Assembly: GCF_036325985.1 (NCBI RefSeq)
Contig: NZ_JAUHLI010000003.1
Coordinates: forward strand, 124,001-188,000
Length of the DNA: 64,000 bases
Reading direction: 5' to 3'
Source: Alkalimonas cellulosilytica
GTDB lineage: Bacteria; Pseudomonadota; Gammaproteobacteria; Enterobacterales; Alteromonadaceae
Below the pieces are notes generated by a model. It worked only from the letters and a program-made list of their open reading frames with translations, searched no databases and was not told where the DNA came from. This document shows, one piece after another, positions 42,839-53,344 of the stretch (its first letter is position 1; the number at the start of each line of letters is the position of its first letter). The position numbers were made by a program, and so were the translations under genes.

Positions 42839-45448
42839 CTAATATATTGCCTTGCAAACGATGGCAGCATCATCTGTAACAACTTGAACTTCTTTAGGTT
42901 TTAGGCCCTGAGTTAATTGCTCTAATACCAGGACCGACAACTCTGGCAATAACTTATTTTGCAATACATTATGGATAGTTCGGGCTCCGGAACCCGCATC
43001 CTGGCATTGATCGGTGATCAGGCTGAGCAGTTCTTCCCCATAACTAAGCGCTATCTGATGGTTTTCCTGCAAGCGATTTGCAATCCGGTTTAATTGCAAG
43101 GTTGCAATATGCTGCAACTTACTGTTATCAAGTGGCAGGTAAGGAATGACATTAACCCGACCTAAGAATGCAGGTTTAAAATATTCCAGTAAGTCTGGTT
43201 GCAATGCTTTGGACAAGCCAGCAATGGAGGGGGCAGTTTCAGGGTCTTCAAACAGCCGCATCGTGCTATCCGTGCCCACGTTGGATGTCATGATGATGGT
43301 GGTATTCTTAAAGTCGATGTCACGGCCTTCACCATCTTTAATCAAGCCTTTATCAAAGACCTGATAAAAAATATCCTGCACGCCGGGGTGAGCTTTTTCC
43401 ATTTCATCCAACAGTATGACACTGTATGGCTTACGACGGACCGCCTCGGTTAATACCCCACCTTCACCATAGCCGACATAACCTGGCGGAGAGCCCAATA
43501 GCATTGAGACTTTATGCTCTTCTTTAAATTCAGACATGTTGATCACGGTGAGGTGATCTTCACTGCCATACACCTGCTCAGCCAAGGCTAAGGCAGTTTC
43601 TGTTTTTCCAACGCCGCTTGGGCCTGTCAGCAGAAAAACCCCATTCGGCTTTTTTTCATCAGCCAATTGTGCTCTGGATGTCTGCACGGTTTTCGCAATC
43701 AACTCCAGTGCATGATCCTGACCAATCACCCGTTGTTGCATCACCTGCTTCAGATTGAGTACCGCTGCGATTTCATCGTTCTGCATTTTACCAAGCGGAA
43801 TACCAGTCCAATCCGCGACCACCTGAGCAACCAATTGGTCATCAACTTGCCAAAACACCATCGGCTCAGCTATGGCTTGATAACGTGAACGAAGTTCTTG
43901 CAAATCAGCCTGCAGTACCTGCAATTCCTGTTCATCCGTTTGCTGCTGAATAGAAAGCATCAGCGCTTTAGCCTGAGCCACCAACTCATTTTGTTGTTGC
44001 CATTCGGCATGCAAGGTATTCAACTGTTGTTGGGCCTGTTCAATCTCTGCTTGCAATGCAGCCATGGTGGCCTGCTCAGTGCCATGCAGCTTATGCTCAC
44101 GCGCTGCGACCTGCAGTTTGGCTTGTAATTGCTCAACCAACCGCTGTTGATCTTCCAGTTTACCCGGAATAGCATCCTGGCTCATGGCTACACGGGCGCA
44201 AGCTGTGTCAAGCAGTGCTACCGCTTTATCAGGCAATTGCCGGCCATTGATGTAACGATGTGACAAATGTACAGCGGCCACCAAGGCGTTTTCAGACAAA
44301 TGTACACCATGGTGTTGTTCCATCACCGGCAAGAGTCCACGTAACATGGTCACTGCTTTTTCAGGCTCAGGTTCCTCAACCTTGACGACCTGAAAGCGCC
44401 GGGTTAATGCAGCATCTTTTTCAAAATATTTTTTGTACTCAGCCCAGGTCGTGGCCGCTATGGTTCTTAACTCACCCCGGGCTAAAGCAGGCTTTAGCAA
44501 GTTTGCGGCATCGTTCTGTCCTGCCTGACCACCACTACCAATCATGGTATGGGCTTCATCAATAAATAGAATCACAGGAACAGGGGATGCTTTTACTTCG
44601 GCAATCACATTTTTCAGGCGATTCTCAAACTCACCTTTCATGCCGGCACCCGCTTGCAACAATGCCAAATCCAGTACCCGAAGTGAGACCGACTTCAACT
44701 TGTCTGGCACATCGCCACAAGCAATACGCAGTGCTAATCCTTCCACTACTGCCGTTTTACCAACACCAGCCTCACCGGTCAGTATTGGGTTGTTCTGACG
44801 ACGTCGGGTCAGGATGTCAATCATTTGCCGTACTTCGTAATCGCGGCCGATAATTGGATCGAGTTTGTTGGCCCGAGCCTGCGCGGTTAAATCCTGGGTG
44901 AATTGATCCAAAGCCGGAGTTTTACCATTCGCTGCGACTGCTGGTGCACTGGTTGGCCCGGAACTGCTTTGCTCGGTAGAACGCTGTTGCAACTGTGGCC
45001 AGGCTGCCAGCAGCTGAGCAGTATCAAGCTTCTCCAGCATGGGCAGGCGGCGTAATAACAAAGCAGCCAGGCTCTCATCTTTTAAAGCACTGTAGAGTAA
45101 ATATGCACTTCTGATCTGCTGATCACCAAACTCAATGGTGCAATTTAGCCAGGTTTGACGCAATAAACCCACCAGGTTGGTAGAGATGCTTGGTAAGCTA
45201 CTGTTGCCGGTTTTTAAGCCTTCCAACGCACGGTGCAGCTGTTGGCGAAGCTGATCCGGATCGATACTGAATGCAGCTAAAATTAACTGCAAATCCCCTG
45301 CCTGCATGTCCAGCATGGCATCAAGCCAATGCTCTATTTCGACAGAGAAATGGCTGCGGGACTGGCAACGCGCCGTTGCCGCCTCGAGTGCCTGGCGACA
45401 GACAGGATTTAGCTTTTCAACCAAGCTTTTCAAAGAGGTGTTGGACAT
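42839..45448 (-). CDS. clpV: T6SS sheath-recycling ATPase ClpV (TssH)
   Basis: AAA+ ClpB-type ATPase of 869 residues that disassembles contracted TssB/TssC sheaths. It has an N domain (1-150), a first AAA module with Walker A GEAGVGKT (225-232) and Walker B VILFIDEAHTM, a coiled-coil middle domain (about 420-520), and a second AAA module with GPSGVGKTETAL (about 607-618) and VILLDEMEKAHPG. Lies 11 bp after tssG. Confidence 0.96.
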   Translation of the reverse strand: MSNTSLKSLVEKLNPVCRQALEAATARCQSRSHFSVEIEHWLDAMLDMQAGDLQLILAAFSIDPDQLRQQLHRALEGLKTGNSSLPSISTNLVGLLRQTWLNCTIEFGDQQIRSAYLLYSALKDESLAALLLRRLPMLEKLDTAQLLAAWPQLQQRSTEQSSSGPTSAPAVAANGKTPALDQFTQDLTAQARANKLDPIIGRDYEVRQMIDILTRRRQNNPILTGEAGVGKTAVVEGLALRIACGDVPDKLKSVSLRVLDLALLQAGAGMKGEFENRLKNVIAEVKASPVPVILFIDEAHTMIGSGGQAGQNDAANLLKPALARGELRTIAATTWAEYKKYFEKDAALTRRFQVVKVEEPEPEKAVTMLRGLLPVMEQHHGVHLSENALVAAVHLSHRYINGRQLPDKAVALLDTACARVAMSQDAIPGKLEDQQRLVEQLQAKLQVAAREHKLHGTEQATMAALQAEIEQAQQQLNTLHAEWQQQNELVAQAKALMLSIQQQTDEQELQVLQADLQELRSRYQAIAEPMVFWQVDDQLVAQVVADWTGIPLGKMQNDEIAAVLNLKQVMQQRVIGQDHALELIAKTVQTSRAQLADEKKPNGVFLLTGPSGVGKTETALALAEQVYGSEDHLTVINMSEFKEEHKVSMLLGSPPGYVGYGEGGVLTEAVRRKPYSVILLDEMEKAHPGVQDIFYQVFDKGLIKDGEGRDIDFKNTTIIMTSNVGTDSTMRLFEDPETAPSIAGLSKALQPDLLEYFKPAFLGRVNVIPYLPLDNSKLQHIATLQLNRIANRLQENHQIALSYGEELLSLITDQCQDAGSGARTIHNVLQNKLLPELSVLVLEQLTQGLKPKEVQVVTDDAAIVCKAIY

Positions 45449-45459
45449 AGTTATTTACC

Positions 45460-46464
45460 TTAATGATCATGTTTGCGTGTAAGCCTGAAGCTGACATGCG
45501 TAGTAGAACTGCTTCTGGCATCGGCTGCCATTAACACGCCCCCCATCCCTAACTGGCTTCGCCCATTCAGGCTCGCCACCAGAAAATCAGCAACCCGGGC
45601 TTTTAATCGCACCCGACATTGCATGGACGGCTCCAGATAGTGACTAAGAAGTTGCTGCATGCGCAGATAACCCGGCTTGCCAGGTAATAGCGACTGAATG
45701 ATGGATGCTTCGGCTTGAATACAGAGTTCCACCACCGAGCTGATATCCCACACTTTGCTGCCAAGCATGCTGGAACGGCCCAATTGGCCATATTGTCCAT
45801 CTGGTTGATGCACACTGGCTAAACGGCTTTGCTCAGTACGAGCCAGATGAATCCAACGACCGGTTAATGGCAAAACCTCAACCTCAGCGGATAGCAAGTG
45901 ACTGAGTTGCAAACTTAACTGCTGTGCACTTGGTACACTTCGGCTGTAAAAGCCACCATAAAACAGACAGGGGTTGCTTTCCTGGCCGGTCAGTTGCTGC
46001 AGTACAAAACTAAAAGGGTCAATACTGTCTGGCCTGGCCTGGTATTGGCAGGCAAAACGATACTTTTCCCAAGCCCGGTAAAACAAAGAGATCAATCGAT
46101 GATTAAACAGATCAAAAAAATCACGCATGGTCGGATCTTTTTGCTTTAAACGTTCCAGTACCAGCTCACTGTAATGAATGGGTAACACGCCACTCGGGCC
46201 GGTAAGGCCAAAAAAACTTACCACCATTTCAAAAGCAGCCAGACTTGCATCCTGACAGGCTTTTTGCTGTACTGCCGTAATAGGATTTCCCGGAAAGCCA
46301 AGGTTTTGCACCGCTTTAAACCGAATCAGCTCATCGCGTGGAAAGCTATCACGCCCCACGCCATGCCAATGCTTTTGCTCTGCTCCCAATTGCTGTTCTA
46401 TGGCAAAAACAGCTTGATAGAAATCCATATCCGCTGGGTTGATTGTGGCAGGCCAAACACTCAT
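45460..46464 (-). CDS. tssG: T6SS baseplate protein TssG
   Basis: Baseplate wedge subunit of 334 residues, working with TssE, TssF and TssK. The family features are the VSFFGLTGPSGVLPIHYSEL motif and the DFFDLFNHRLISLFYRAW helix. It overlaps tssF by 4 bp, the conserved tssF-tssG pairing. Confidence 0.95.
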   Translation of the reverse strand: MSVWPATINPADMDFYQAVFAIEQQLGAEQKHWHGVGRDSFPRDELIRFKAVQNLGFPGNPITAVQQKACQDASLAAFEMVVSFFGLTGPSGVLPIHYSELVLERLKQKDPTMRDFFDLFNHRLISLFYRAWEKYRFACQYQARPDSIDPFSFVLQQLTGQESNPCLFYGGFYSRSVPSAQQLSLQLSHLLSAEVEVLPLTGRWIHLARTEQSRLASVHQPDGQYGQLGRSSMLGSKVWDISSVVELCIQAEASIIQSLLPGKPGYLRMQQLLSHYLEPSMQCRVRLKARVADFLVASLNGRSQLGMGGVLMAADARSSSTTHVSFRLTRKHDH

Positions 46465-48293
46465 AACAGCACCTTGTTACCAACTCTGGCTGGCCAGGTG
46501 TGATAGTGCTGCTCATGCTCTTTTAGTTTGATTGTTAATCGTGTATACGAATTAACGGCAGCAAACTGGGCAAAGAAATGATCCAGCACCGAGGCAAAAA
46601 AGAACACATTGCTACCAGCATAAGCAGCCTGCGTCATTTCAATGAGGATCTCACTGCCACTGCATACCGCAACACGGCCTTTGTCATTGACCCGCGCTGT
46701 TCCTGGATGAATGTGAACTTTGTGTATACCATCGATCAAAGCTTTTGATTCGGGGGTACAACGAAAATCATACAGGCGTAGTGTCTCTTTCAGACGCTGC
46801 TCAGCATCCTCGGCAGTAAAGTAGTTCAGGGTCAAGTGCTTCACCAGCTGCCAACGACTACTATCGCCAAGCGCTGGACGGATCGGCATCGTTGGTGCCA
46901 ACAAGCATCGACTTTGCTTGATAACATCCGCATGCTGAAGAATCTGGAAACCTGGTTCGCCACCACCAAATGGCAAGTGATTAGGCAGGTTTCGATTGCT
47001 ACATAAGGCCGTCACCTGGATCACTTGATCATGTCGTCCGCCTTGGCCCTGACTGTGTTGAAAGCTTCTATCTACCAGCGAAAGAAATACTTCCGTTCCC
47101 GCTTCACTGTAACCACCAGCCCAGTCGGCGAATTCGCGCCGGCTATGCCAAAACATATTCTCTTGCTGAACATAGTTTGGATGCCCCTGGCTGTAATAAG
47201 GATGTACCGATGTCTTTTGCCCATCTGAGTCGAGTAATTGCACCTGTTCTATCTGCAATACTTCACAGATATCCGCATCCAGATACTGCGGGGCAAGCCG
47301 ATACTCGTAATGTGAGCGCTCAAAATTGATAGGCTCGAGCTTTTGTTCAAAAATATTCAATACTGGAGTACAGCCAAGCAGCAGACTGTCTTTGGTGATA
47401 TGCCGCTCTAACTCGGCATTCGGTTCGCTGAAATACAGATAGATATAGCAACTACTGGCTTTCTCTGGCCATGTTTGTTCTAAGCCAGAAAGCTCGACAA
47501 ATAGAAACTTCTCCGGAAACAGAAATTGCTCTACCAGTAGTCGGTAACCCGTGAAACTGCGGTGCGTGTATGGCACGACACGCTCAGCATCATCAAAACC
47601 AACAGCTTTTAATTGTTCTGGCGCCAGATAACACACATCATTCGGCGTTTCTTTCGCTGCAATGCCTATCCGCAGTAATTGCCGGTTCAACATTTCATAC
47701 AGACTATACACATGATGTCGCTGACCATTGAGGTAAAAGCGCAACTTACCCACCCCAAGCTCATCGATGGCCGTATTATCAAACTCGGTCGTTAATTGCA
47801 GCCGTAGCAGCGCTTTAGCTGACTGATGGCTTGGTGGCTGAGGTGCATTGAAAGGGCTGTTCTTATACTCGGCATGGTCTATTGTCATAGGCCACACGTC
47901 GGTATCGTAACACGAACGAAACATGCACGGCTTCATTCCATCGACTTTCGTTTTAAACTCGGTTCCTCGCTTAATCGTGATGCCGGAGTCAGACAAGTTC
48001 TGCGAGGTTAATTGCAACACAGAAAAAGACGGGATCGGAGCCTGATAATCTGGGTATAGCTGTCCCAGCAAGGCATCGGTCAATTCTGGAAAACTGTCAT
48101 CCAGCTTTTGGCGAATTTGCGCCGTTAACAATGCAAAGGCTTCGATTAATCGTGAAACATGTGGATCTTCCACTTGCTCATCACTGATCCTGAGCCGGCC
48201 AGCGACTTTGGGGTACTTTTCTGCAAACTCAGTGCCCATCCGCCGAATAAAAGTGAGCTCCCGATTGTAGTACTTCAGTAAATCTTCGTTCAT
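46461..48293 (-). CDS. tssF: T6SS baseplate protein TssF
   Basis: Large wedge subunit, 610 residues. The typical N terminus (LLKYYNRELTFIRRMGTEFA) is followed by FPELTDALLGQLYPDYQAPI. TssF binds TssG in a 2:1 complex at the baseplate. Its start overlaps the tssE stop by 1 nt (TGATG), so translation is coupled. Confidence 0.96.
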   Translation of the reverse strand: MNEDLLKYYNRELTFIRRMGTEFAEKYPKVAGRLRISDEQVEDPHVSRLIEAFALLTAQIRQKLDDSFPELTDALLGQLYPDYQAPIPSFSVLQLTSQNLSDSGITIKRGTEFKTKVDGMKPCMFRSCYDTDVWPMTIDHAEYKNSPFNAPQPPSHQSAKALLRLQLTTEFDNTAIDELGVGKLRFYLNGQRHHVYSLYEMLNRQLLRIGIAAKETPNDVCYLAPEQLKAVGFDDAERVVPYTHRSFTGYRLLVEQFLFPEKFLFVELSGLEQTWPEKASSCYIYLYFSEPNAELERHITKDSLLLGCTPVLNIFEQKLEPINFERSHYEYRLAPQYLDADICEVLQIEQVQLLDSDGQKTSVHPYYSQGHPNYVQQENMFWHSRREFADWAGGYSEAGTEVFLSLVDRSFQHSQGQGGRHDQVIQVTALCSNRNLPNHLPFGGGEPGFQILQHADVIKQSRCLLAPTMPIRPALGDSSRWQLVKHLTLNYFTAEDAEQRLKETLRLYDFRCTPESKALIDGIHKVHIHPGTARVNDKGRVAVCSGSEILIEMTQAAYAGSNVFFFASVLDHFFAQFAAVNSYTRLTIKLKEHEQHYHTWPARVGNKVLL

Positions 48294-48784
48294 CAGGCAG
48301 ATTCCACAATTCTGAGGCCTAAATTGACCGGTTCAACCTCGGAGTCAAACAAGACGTGCTCAGGCTCAGGATCTGCGTGCAACAGCGCCTGGATCCGCAA
48401 GCGAACAACCCGCTCCACCTCATTGCGCGGTTCAAGCGGCAGCACTTCGACATCGACAAAGCGCGGCTCAAACCGACGGATAGCCAGCTCGACTGTTTTG
48501 CACAGCTGTTCGCGACCATGCTGAGAGTCCACCACCATCACTGAAAAATCCGGCAGTCCATAATTCATCAAGCTTTGCGAGAGTTCGGTAAACTCTTTCG
48601 GCCAAATATTCCATTGCACGCGCGTATTCAATAAGTTTTGTAAATCCCGTCGCACACTGGCCCGCAATGCCCGCAGATCAAAGCCACGCCGAACACGTTT
48701 TGACTCTTTCTCACCCGGAGCTTCGTCAATTAACCGATCCAGCAATGATTGCTGCAGCGGTTGCTTGTTGCGAACTTTTACCAC
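48293..48784 (-). CDS. tssE: T6SS baseplate protein TssE (gp25-like)
   Basis: gp25/lysozyme-like wedge protein of 163 residues. It has SLLDRLIDEAP, the VRRDLQNLLNTR helix and the NYGLPDFSV motif. It starts sheath polymerisation together with TssF and TssG. Coupled to tssF. Confidence 0.94.
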   Translation of the reverse strand: MVKVRNKQPLQQSLLDRLIDEAPGEKESKRVRRGFDLRALRASVRRDLQNLLNTRVQWNIWPKEFTELSQSLMNYGLPDFSVMVVDSQHGREQLCKTVELAIRRFEPRFVDVEVLPLEPRNEVERVVRLRIQALLHADPEPEHVLFDSEVEPVNLGLRIVESA

Positions 48785-48794
48785 GATGACAAGC

Positions 48795-49592
48795 TCAATG
48801 ACTTACGGCGCTGACAGCATGCCACTGGCGCAGTTGGGTTAATGGTAAAGCCTGCTCATCGACCAACAGCATTTTCTGTCCAACGCCGGTCACCAGATGA
48901 TCTCCGAGCTGACGCCAGTCGGTTTCTCTGCCAAGGCGGCTTAATTCTGAATCGCTGGCGATATAACAAACTGGCAAGAAAGCCTCTCCCTGAGGACCAT
49001 CGACTATCGAGATGTTTACCCGCCGCCATGCCATGTCAATAATGGATTTTGCCGGTTGTAGCTCAAGAGACTCAATCTCACTGAACTTGGCCAGATAGAA
49101 CTTCCCATCGGTGCCTAATAACTCGAGATAGCCAGCCAGGCTATCGTCCAGGTCACGCACTTCCTGCACCGTGTCGCCATTTAACTCAAATTGGGCGGGC
49201 TGCCGCAAAGACTCCAATTGTTCTGCCGCTCGATCTGCTGCCGTTAGATCCCCTTCACGCATGGCAAGATGCAATGAGAGTAAGGCTTCAAAACTTGCAT
49301 CTACCTCGCCAAACAAGTTAGCCGTCATGCCGCCCTGATAGAAATCCTGCCGAGCCGTTTGTGCACGGATTAATTGGCGTAAATTGACAGCTCCCATCAG
49401 GCAATCCGGATGTTGTCGCACCATCATATCGAGCTGCTGATCTGCTTTATCGAGTTCGCCAATAACGCATAGCAGCTCAACATAGATAGAGCGTAAATCA
49501 AGGGATAAGGGATCATCTTTTAACAAGCTTTCCAAACGCTGTTTAGCTTCCAGCAAATTACCTTGAACAATGCTCTCTTTTACTTTTTTCAT
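48795..49592 (-). CDS. tagJ: T6SS accessory protein TagJ (ImpE family)
   Basis: ImpE-family protein of 265 residues. An N-terminal TPR-like helical half (GNLLEAKQRLESLLKDDPLSL) is followed by the SciE-type C-terminal domain (YLELLGTDGKFYLAKFSEIE, DMAWRRVNISIVDGPQGEAF). In Pseudomonas, TagJ binds the N terminus of TssB and helps ClpV in one T6SS type. ATG 49592 is preferred; an in-frame GTG at 49601 is possible. Confidence 0.88.
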   Translation of the reverse strand: MKKVKESIVQGNLLEAKQRLESLLKDDPLSLDLRSIYVELLCVIGELDKADQQLDMMVRQHPDCLMGAVNLRQLIRAQTARQDFYQGGMTANLFGEVDASFEALLSLHLAMREGDLTAADRAAEQLESLRQPAQFELNGDTVQEVRDLDDSLAGYLELLGTDGKFYLAKFSEIESLELQPAKSIIDMAWRRVNISIVDGPQGEAFLPVCYIASDSELSRLGRETDWRQLGDHLVTGVGQKMLLVDEQALPLTQLRQWHAVSAVSH

Positions 49593-49602
49593 GGCTAGCA
49601 CC

Positions 49603-51180
49603 TTAGGATTTATTCGGTTGAGATGGAGACAACTCAGCGACCAACTTGACGGTGGTCAGCATTTGCTCCAATTGAAAATGAGGTTGTAACTGGATAATGG
49701 AATAGTATTTACCCGGCTTTCCGGGCTTTTCCCTTACCTGAATTTGTGCATTTCTCAGTGGATGACGAGCCCGTACCTCAGTCGAAGCATCTTCTGTTGC
49801 TGTGGTGTATTGATACAGCCAACGCTGCAGATCTTGCTCACACTCTTTCGCTGTTTGATAACCACCCACTTTGTCACGGCCAATGACCTTAATGTAATGA
49901 GCAAATCTGGAGACACATAAAATGTGTTGCAACATGGTCGATAAGCGTGCGTTGACATCGGCCGTGGCCACATCGTAGCGCTTTGGCCGCTGTACCGATG
50001 AATTGCTGTAAAAAGCGTAGATGTCGCTGTAAGGCACAGCACACAACGGGATAAAACCATTATCCGCCAGCTCCGACTCGAAACGATGGCCAATTTGCAG
50101 GTTGACTGCTGGCATAACGTGGCGTCGACGAAGATCCGTGCTGTAGCAGCTTCGTGGTAATTCGTTAACCACACCATAATTATACTGTCCTGGTTTCATG
50201 CCACGGATCTGAGCAAACCAGCCAGACTCAGAAAATGCACGGATCAATACGGCAATAAATGCATAGCCAGCATTGCCCCATAAATAGTCTTTGGTAGGAT
50301 CACTGAGCTGTTCACGAAAACGGAATTGATCGCTTCGCTTGCCATTGTCACGATATGAGGATCGCATCAAAACCTGTGGCATCACTAAACCGAGAAAGCG
50401 AGTATCTTCCATCTCCCTTAGTTGCTGCCAGCGCATGTATTCAGGCTGTTTGAATTGGCTGGAAATATCCTGCACCTGACCAAGTTCAGAGAAATCATTC
50501 ACTCCGAAAAATGCGCTATCAACCGCTGTGATAAAGGGAGCAAAGGCCGCAGCACTTGCCTTGGAAATTTCTTTTAGAATATCAATATCATGATACAGCT
50601 GACCTGGGCGAATCGTATGGCTTAACTGGTAGTCTCCCAACAAGACCCCAAAAGGCTCACCGCCAGGCATATCGAATTCTTTTTCATAGACCAGCTTAAA
50701 GAATTCACTCTGATCAAAATCAATGGCTCTGTTTAAATCTCTGCCCAGTTCACTCCAGCTCAGTGGCAGCAGTTTCACTTTGACTTTTTGCTCTCTGTCA
50801 TGCAGTTCTGTCTGCTCTACCAGATAGAGAATGCCCCGCCAGCTGGCTTCCAGTTGTTGCAAATGTGGGTGGTGTAAAATAGCATTGACTTGAGCATTTA
50901 ATAGGACATCGATGGCAGCAATAGCTTTGCTCAGGCAGTGCAAAAGCTGTTCTACCCGGCTGGGTCTTATCGACTCAATATGATCTGCCCAATAAGTAGC
51001 GGCAGCGACAGGATCTTGTTCATGCAGAAAGTACAGCAGCTTGCTTTGCATAGCTGACTGCTCAAAGCGGTGCTTATCTTGGTCGGCTTTATCGGATGAA
51101 CGAGCAAACACTTGTTCATCAATAAAACTCAGAGTTGCTTCAGCACCACAATCCACTTGTTGTTCAGCGGAAAAAAGCAT
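49603..51180 (-). CDS. second TssC-family protein (ImpD-type)
   Basis: A 525-residue member of the EvpB/VipB family, clearly homologous to the upstream TssC. It shares QLEASWRGILYLVEQTE, FDMPGGEPFGVLLGDYQL and a C-terminal VREKPGKPGKYYSIIQLQPHF. The N terminus differs, and the product is about 30 residues longer. Imp-type clusters carry such a second copy (impC and impD). It may be a specialised sheath or baseplate-proximal component; its exact role is not settled. It follows tssC by 114 bp. Confidence 0.87.
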   Translation of the reverse strand: MLFSAEQQVDCGAEATLSFIDEQVFARSSDKADQDKHRFEQSAMQSKLLYFLHEQDPVAAATYWADHIESIRPSRVEQLLHCLSKAIAAIDVLLNAQVNAILHHPHLQQLEASWRGILYLVEQTELHDREQKVKVKLLPLSWSELGRDLNRAIDFDQSEFFKLVYEKEFDMPGGEPFGVLLGDYQLSHTIRPGQLYHDIDILKEISKASAAAFAPFITAVDSAFFGVNDFSELGQVQDISSQFKQPEYMRWQQLREMEDTRFLGLVMPQVLMRSSYRDNGKRSDQFRFREQLSDPTKDYLWGNAGYAFIAVLIRAFSESGWFAQIRGMKPGQYNYGVVNELPRSCYSTDLRRRHVMPAVNLQIGHRFESELADNGFIPLCAVPYSDIYAFYSNSSVQRPKRYDVATADVNARLSTMLQHILCVSRFAHYIKVIGRDKVGGYQTAKECEQDLQRWLYQYTTATEDASTEVRARHPLRNAQIQVREKPGKPGKYYSIIQLQPHFQLEQMLTTVKLVAELSPSQPNKS

Positions 51181-51294
51181 ACTGCACCTTCATGGCTGAG
51201 ATACATGGACGACTTGCTATGCCCATTGAAATTCCTTTTCTGCAACGATCCATCAAACCGATGGAGCCTGTCAGCAGGCTCCATCGAGACCCAC

Positions 51295-52788
51295 TTAATT
51301 CCCCATTTCAGGAATTTTAGCTACCAGCCGCAAAGAGGTGGTGAGTTCTTCCAATTGCAGCCAGGGGCGCAGCCAGGCTACCGCATTGTATGCACCTGGT
51401 TGTCCAGGTATTTCTCGTACCTGTACCTTGGCATCAGCCAGTGGGTAACGGGCCCGCACATCCTGGCCACTGCCTTCGGATGCATTGACATAGTTCAGGA
51501 TCCAGCGATTTAACCAGACCTCAACATCTTCTGCTTCCATAAAGCTGCCAATTTTGTCGCGTGCCAGCACCTTCAGGTAATGAGCAAAACGTGAAGTTGC
51601 CATTAAGTAAGGCAAACGAGCAGAGATAGCCGCATTTGCGGTGGCTTCCGGGCTGCCATATTTTTTAGGTTTTTGTGCTGTTTGAGCACCGAAAAACACC
51701 GCGTAGTCGGTATTTTTATAGTGACATAATGGCAGAAAACCCATTTTCCCAAGCTCGGCTTCACGACGGTCTGTGATCCCAATCTCAGTCGGGCACTTCA
51801 GATCCGGATCACCATCATCACTCAAAAACACATGGGTCGGTAAGCCTTCGACTTTACCACCACCTTCAGCACCACGAATGGCAGTACAGAAGCCGTATTT
51901 TGCGAAAGCTTGCGTTAAACGGGTGCCAAGCACATAAGACGCATTCATCCAGCAATACTTATCATGATCGGTGGTGACAGCCACGCCTTTTTCCGGATCG
52001 ACTTCAAACTCTTCGTATCCAAACTCGTCAATCGGGCTGGTGGCAGCTCCATATGGCAAACGAGCTAATGCACGCGGCATGGTCAGGGTGACAAAACGGG
52101 AGTCTTCACTCTCACGGAATGAACGCCATTTGGTGTATTCCAGCGACTCAAAGATTTTTTCCAGATCGCGTGGCTTGGACAATTCAGTCCAGGAGTCAAA
52201 TCCAAACAACGCAGGTGATGCGCTACTGAGGAAGGGGCAAAAACCTGCTGCAGCGACGTTGGACATATAGGTTAATGTTTCAACATCTTCCGGATGATTG
52301 GTAAATTCATAGTCACCAATCAAAGCACCGTAAGGCTCTCCACCTGGTGTACCAAATTCAGACTCATACACTTTCTTGAATGTTTGGCTTTGATCGAATT
52401 CAACCGCTTTACTCAAATCTTTGTAAAGCTCACGCTTATTGATGCTGATCATGCGAATTTTTAACGATGCACTGGTTTCAGAGTTCATCACCAAGTGGTG
52501 TAAACCACGCCAGCTGCCTTCAAGCTTCTGAAAGCCATCACTGTGCATAATGGCCGCCAGCTGTGAGGAAATAAGCTGATCAATACGCTTGATCGCTTCA
52601 TTAAATGTTACTGTGAGGTTTTTGTTCCAGCTGACGGTGCCTTTCAATGCTTCTTCGGTTAAGGTGCGTAACAGCTCCTCTGCCCGTGAAGAGTCGGTTT
52701 GCTTTGTGGCGCCAATCGCTTGCTCAAGCAGAGATACTGCAGGTTGCTCCGTTGTTTCATGAGCTTGTGCCAGAGTTTCCGTACTCAT
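51295..52788 (-). CDS. tssC: T6SS contractile sheath large subunit TssC
   Basis: Sheath protein of 497 residues that forms the outer tube with TssB. Family motifs include LEGSWRGLHHLVMNSE, GTPGGEPYGALIGDYEF and YVNASEGSGQDVRARYPL. Start ATG 52788 is preceded by AGGAGAAATG and lies 1 bp past the tssB stop; the frame is open to 52818, inside tssB. Confidence 0.97.
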   Translation of the reverse strand: MSTETLAQAHETTEQPAVSLLEQAIGATKQTDSSRAEELLRTLTEEALKGTVSWNKNLTVTFNEAIKRIDQLISSQLAAIMHSDGFQKLEGSWRGLHHLVMNSETSASLKIRMISINKRELYKDLSKAVEFDQSQTFKKVYESEFGTPGGEPYGALIGDYEFTNHPEDVETLTYMSNVAAAGFCPFLSSASPALFGFDSWTELSKPRDLEKIFESLEYTKWRSFRESEDSRFVTLTMPRALARLPYGAATSPIDEFGYEEFEVDPEKGVAVTTDHDKYCWMNASYVLGTRLTQAFAKYGFCTAIRGAEGGGKVEGLPTHVFLSDDGDPDLKCPTEIGITDRREAELGKMGFLPLCHYKNTDYAVFFGAQTAQKPKKYGSPEATANAAISARLPYLMATSRFAHYLKVLARDKIGSFMEAEDVEVWLNRWILNYVNASEGSGQDVRARYPLADAKVQVREIPGQPGAYNAVAWLRPWLQLEELTTSLRLVAKIPEMGN

Positions 52789-52789
52789 A

Positions 52790-53296
52790 TCATTTCTCCT
52801 CTTCAGGTGCCAGCTCATTGGCTAGCTGCTGCAGATCGCTCTCGTTGTTCAGAACTTTCTCCAGGATATTCTCGAGCTCTTCAGAGCGATCTATTTTGGT
52901 CATCAGATCACGCAACTTATTCCGGGTAGCCATCAGTCGCTCAAGGGGTTCAACCTGATTAACAATAGCTGCAGGCTCAAAGTCACGGATAGACTTGAAC
53001 TGCAGATCAACCTGGAACTCGGAACCATCGTCTGTCAGTTTATTCTCAACTTTAAACGACAACTTTGGGTTCATTCGCTTCAGCACATCATCAAAATTAT
53101 CGCGATCCACCTGAACAAATCGACGATCTTTCAGTGGCTTTAATGCATCTGTATTTTGGCCTGCAAAATCACCCATCACGCCTACCACAAAAGGAAGTTC
53201 TTTTTGAACCACAGCTCCCTCAGTTTCGACATCATAAGTAATGTGCACCCTGGGTTTACGAACCCGGGATAATTTACTATGAATGCTTTCCATCAC
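52790..53296 (-). CDS. tssB: T6SS contractile sheath small subunit TssB
   Basis: Sheath protein of 168 residues with RKPRVHITYDVETEGA, ELPFVVGVMGDFAG and RDFEPAAIVNQVEPL. It pairs with TssC and carries the N-terminal helix seen by TagJ/ClpV systems. Good AGGAGAG-type site upstream. Confidence 0.97.
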   Translation of the reverse strand: MMESIHSKLSRVRKPRVHITYDVETEGAVVQKELPFVVGVMGDFAGQNTDALKPLKDRRFVQVDRDNFDDVLKRMNPKLSFKVENKLTDDGSEFQVDLQFKSIRDFEPAAIVNQVEPLERLMATRNKLRDLMTKIDRSEELENILEKVLNNESDLQQLANELAPEEEK

Positions 53297-53344
53297 ATCT
53301 CTCCTTTGCTGTATAAACGTGCCAGGTAACGCAGTGATCTGCTG

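Noticed and set aside
48324..48524. Ser/Thr/Arg-rich plus-strand frame within tssE
   Set aside because: Antisense of tssE with no start signal.
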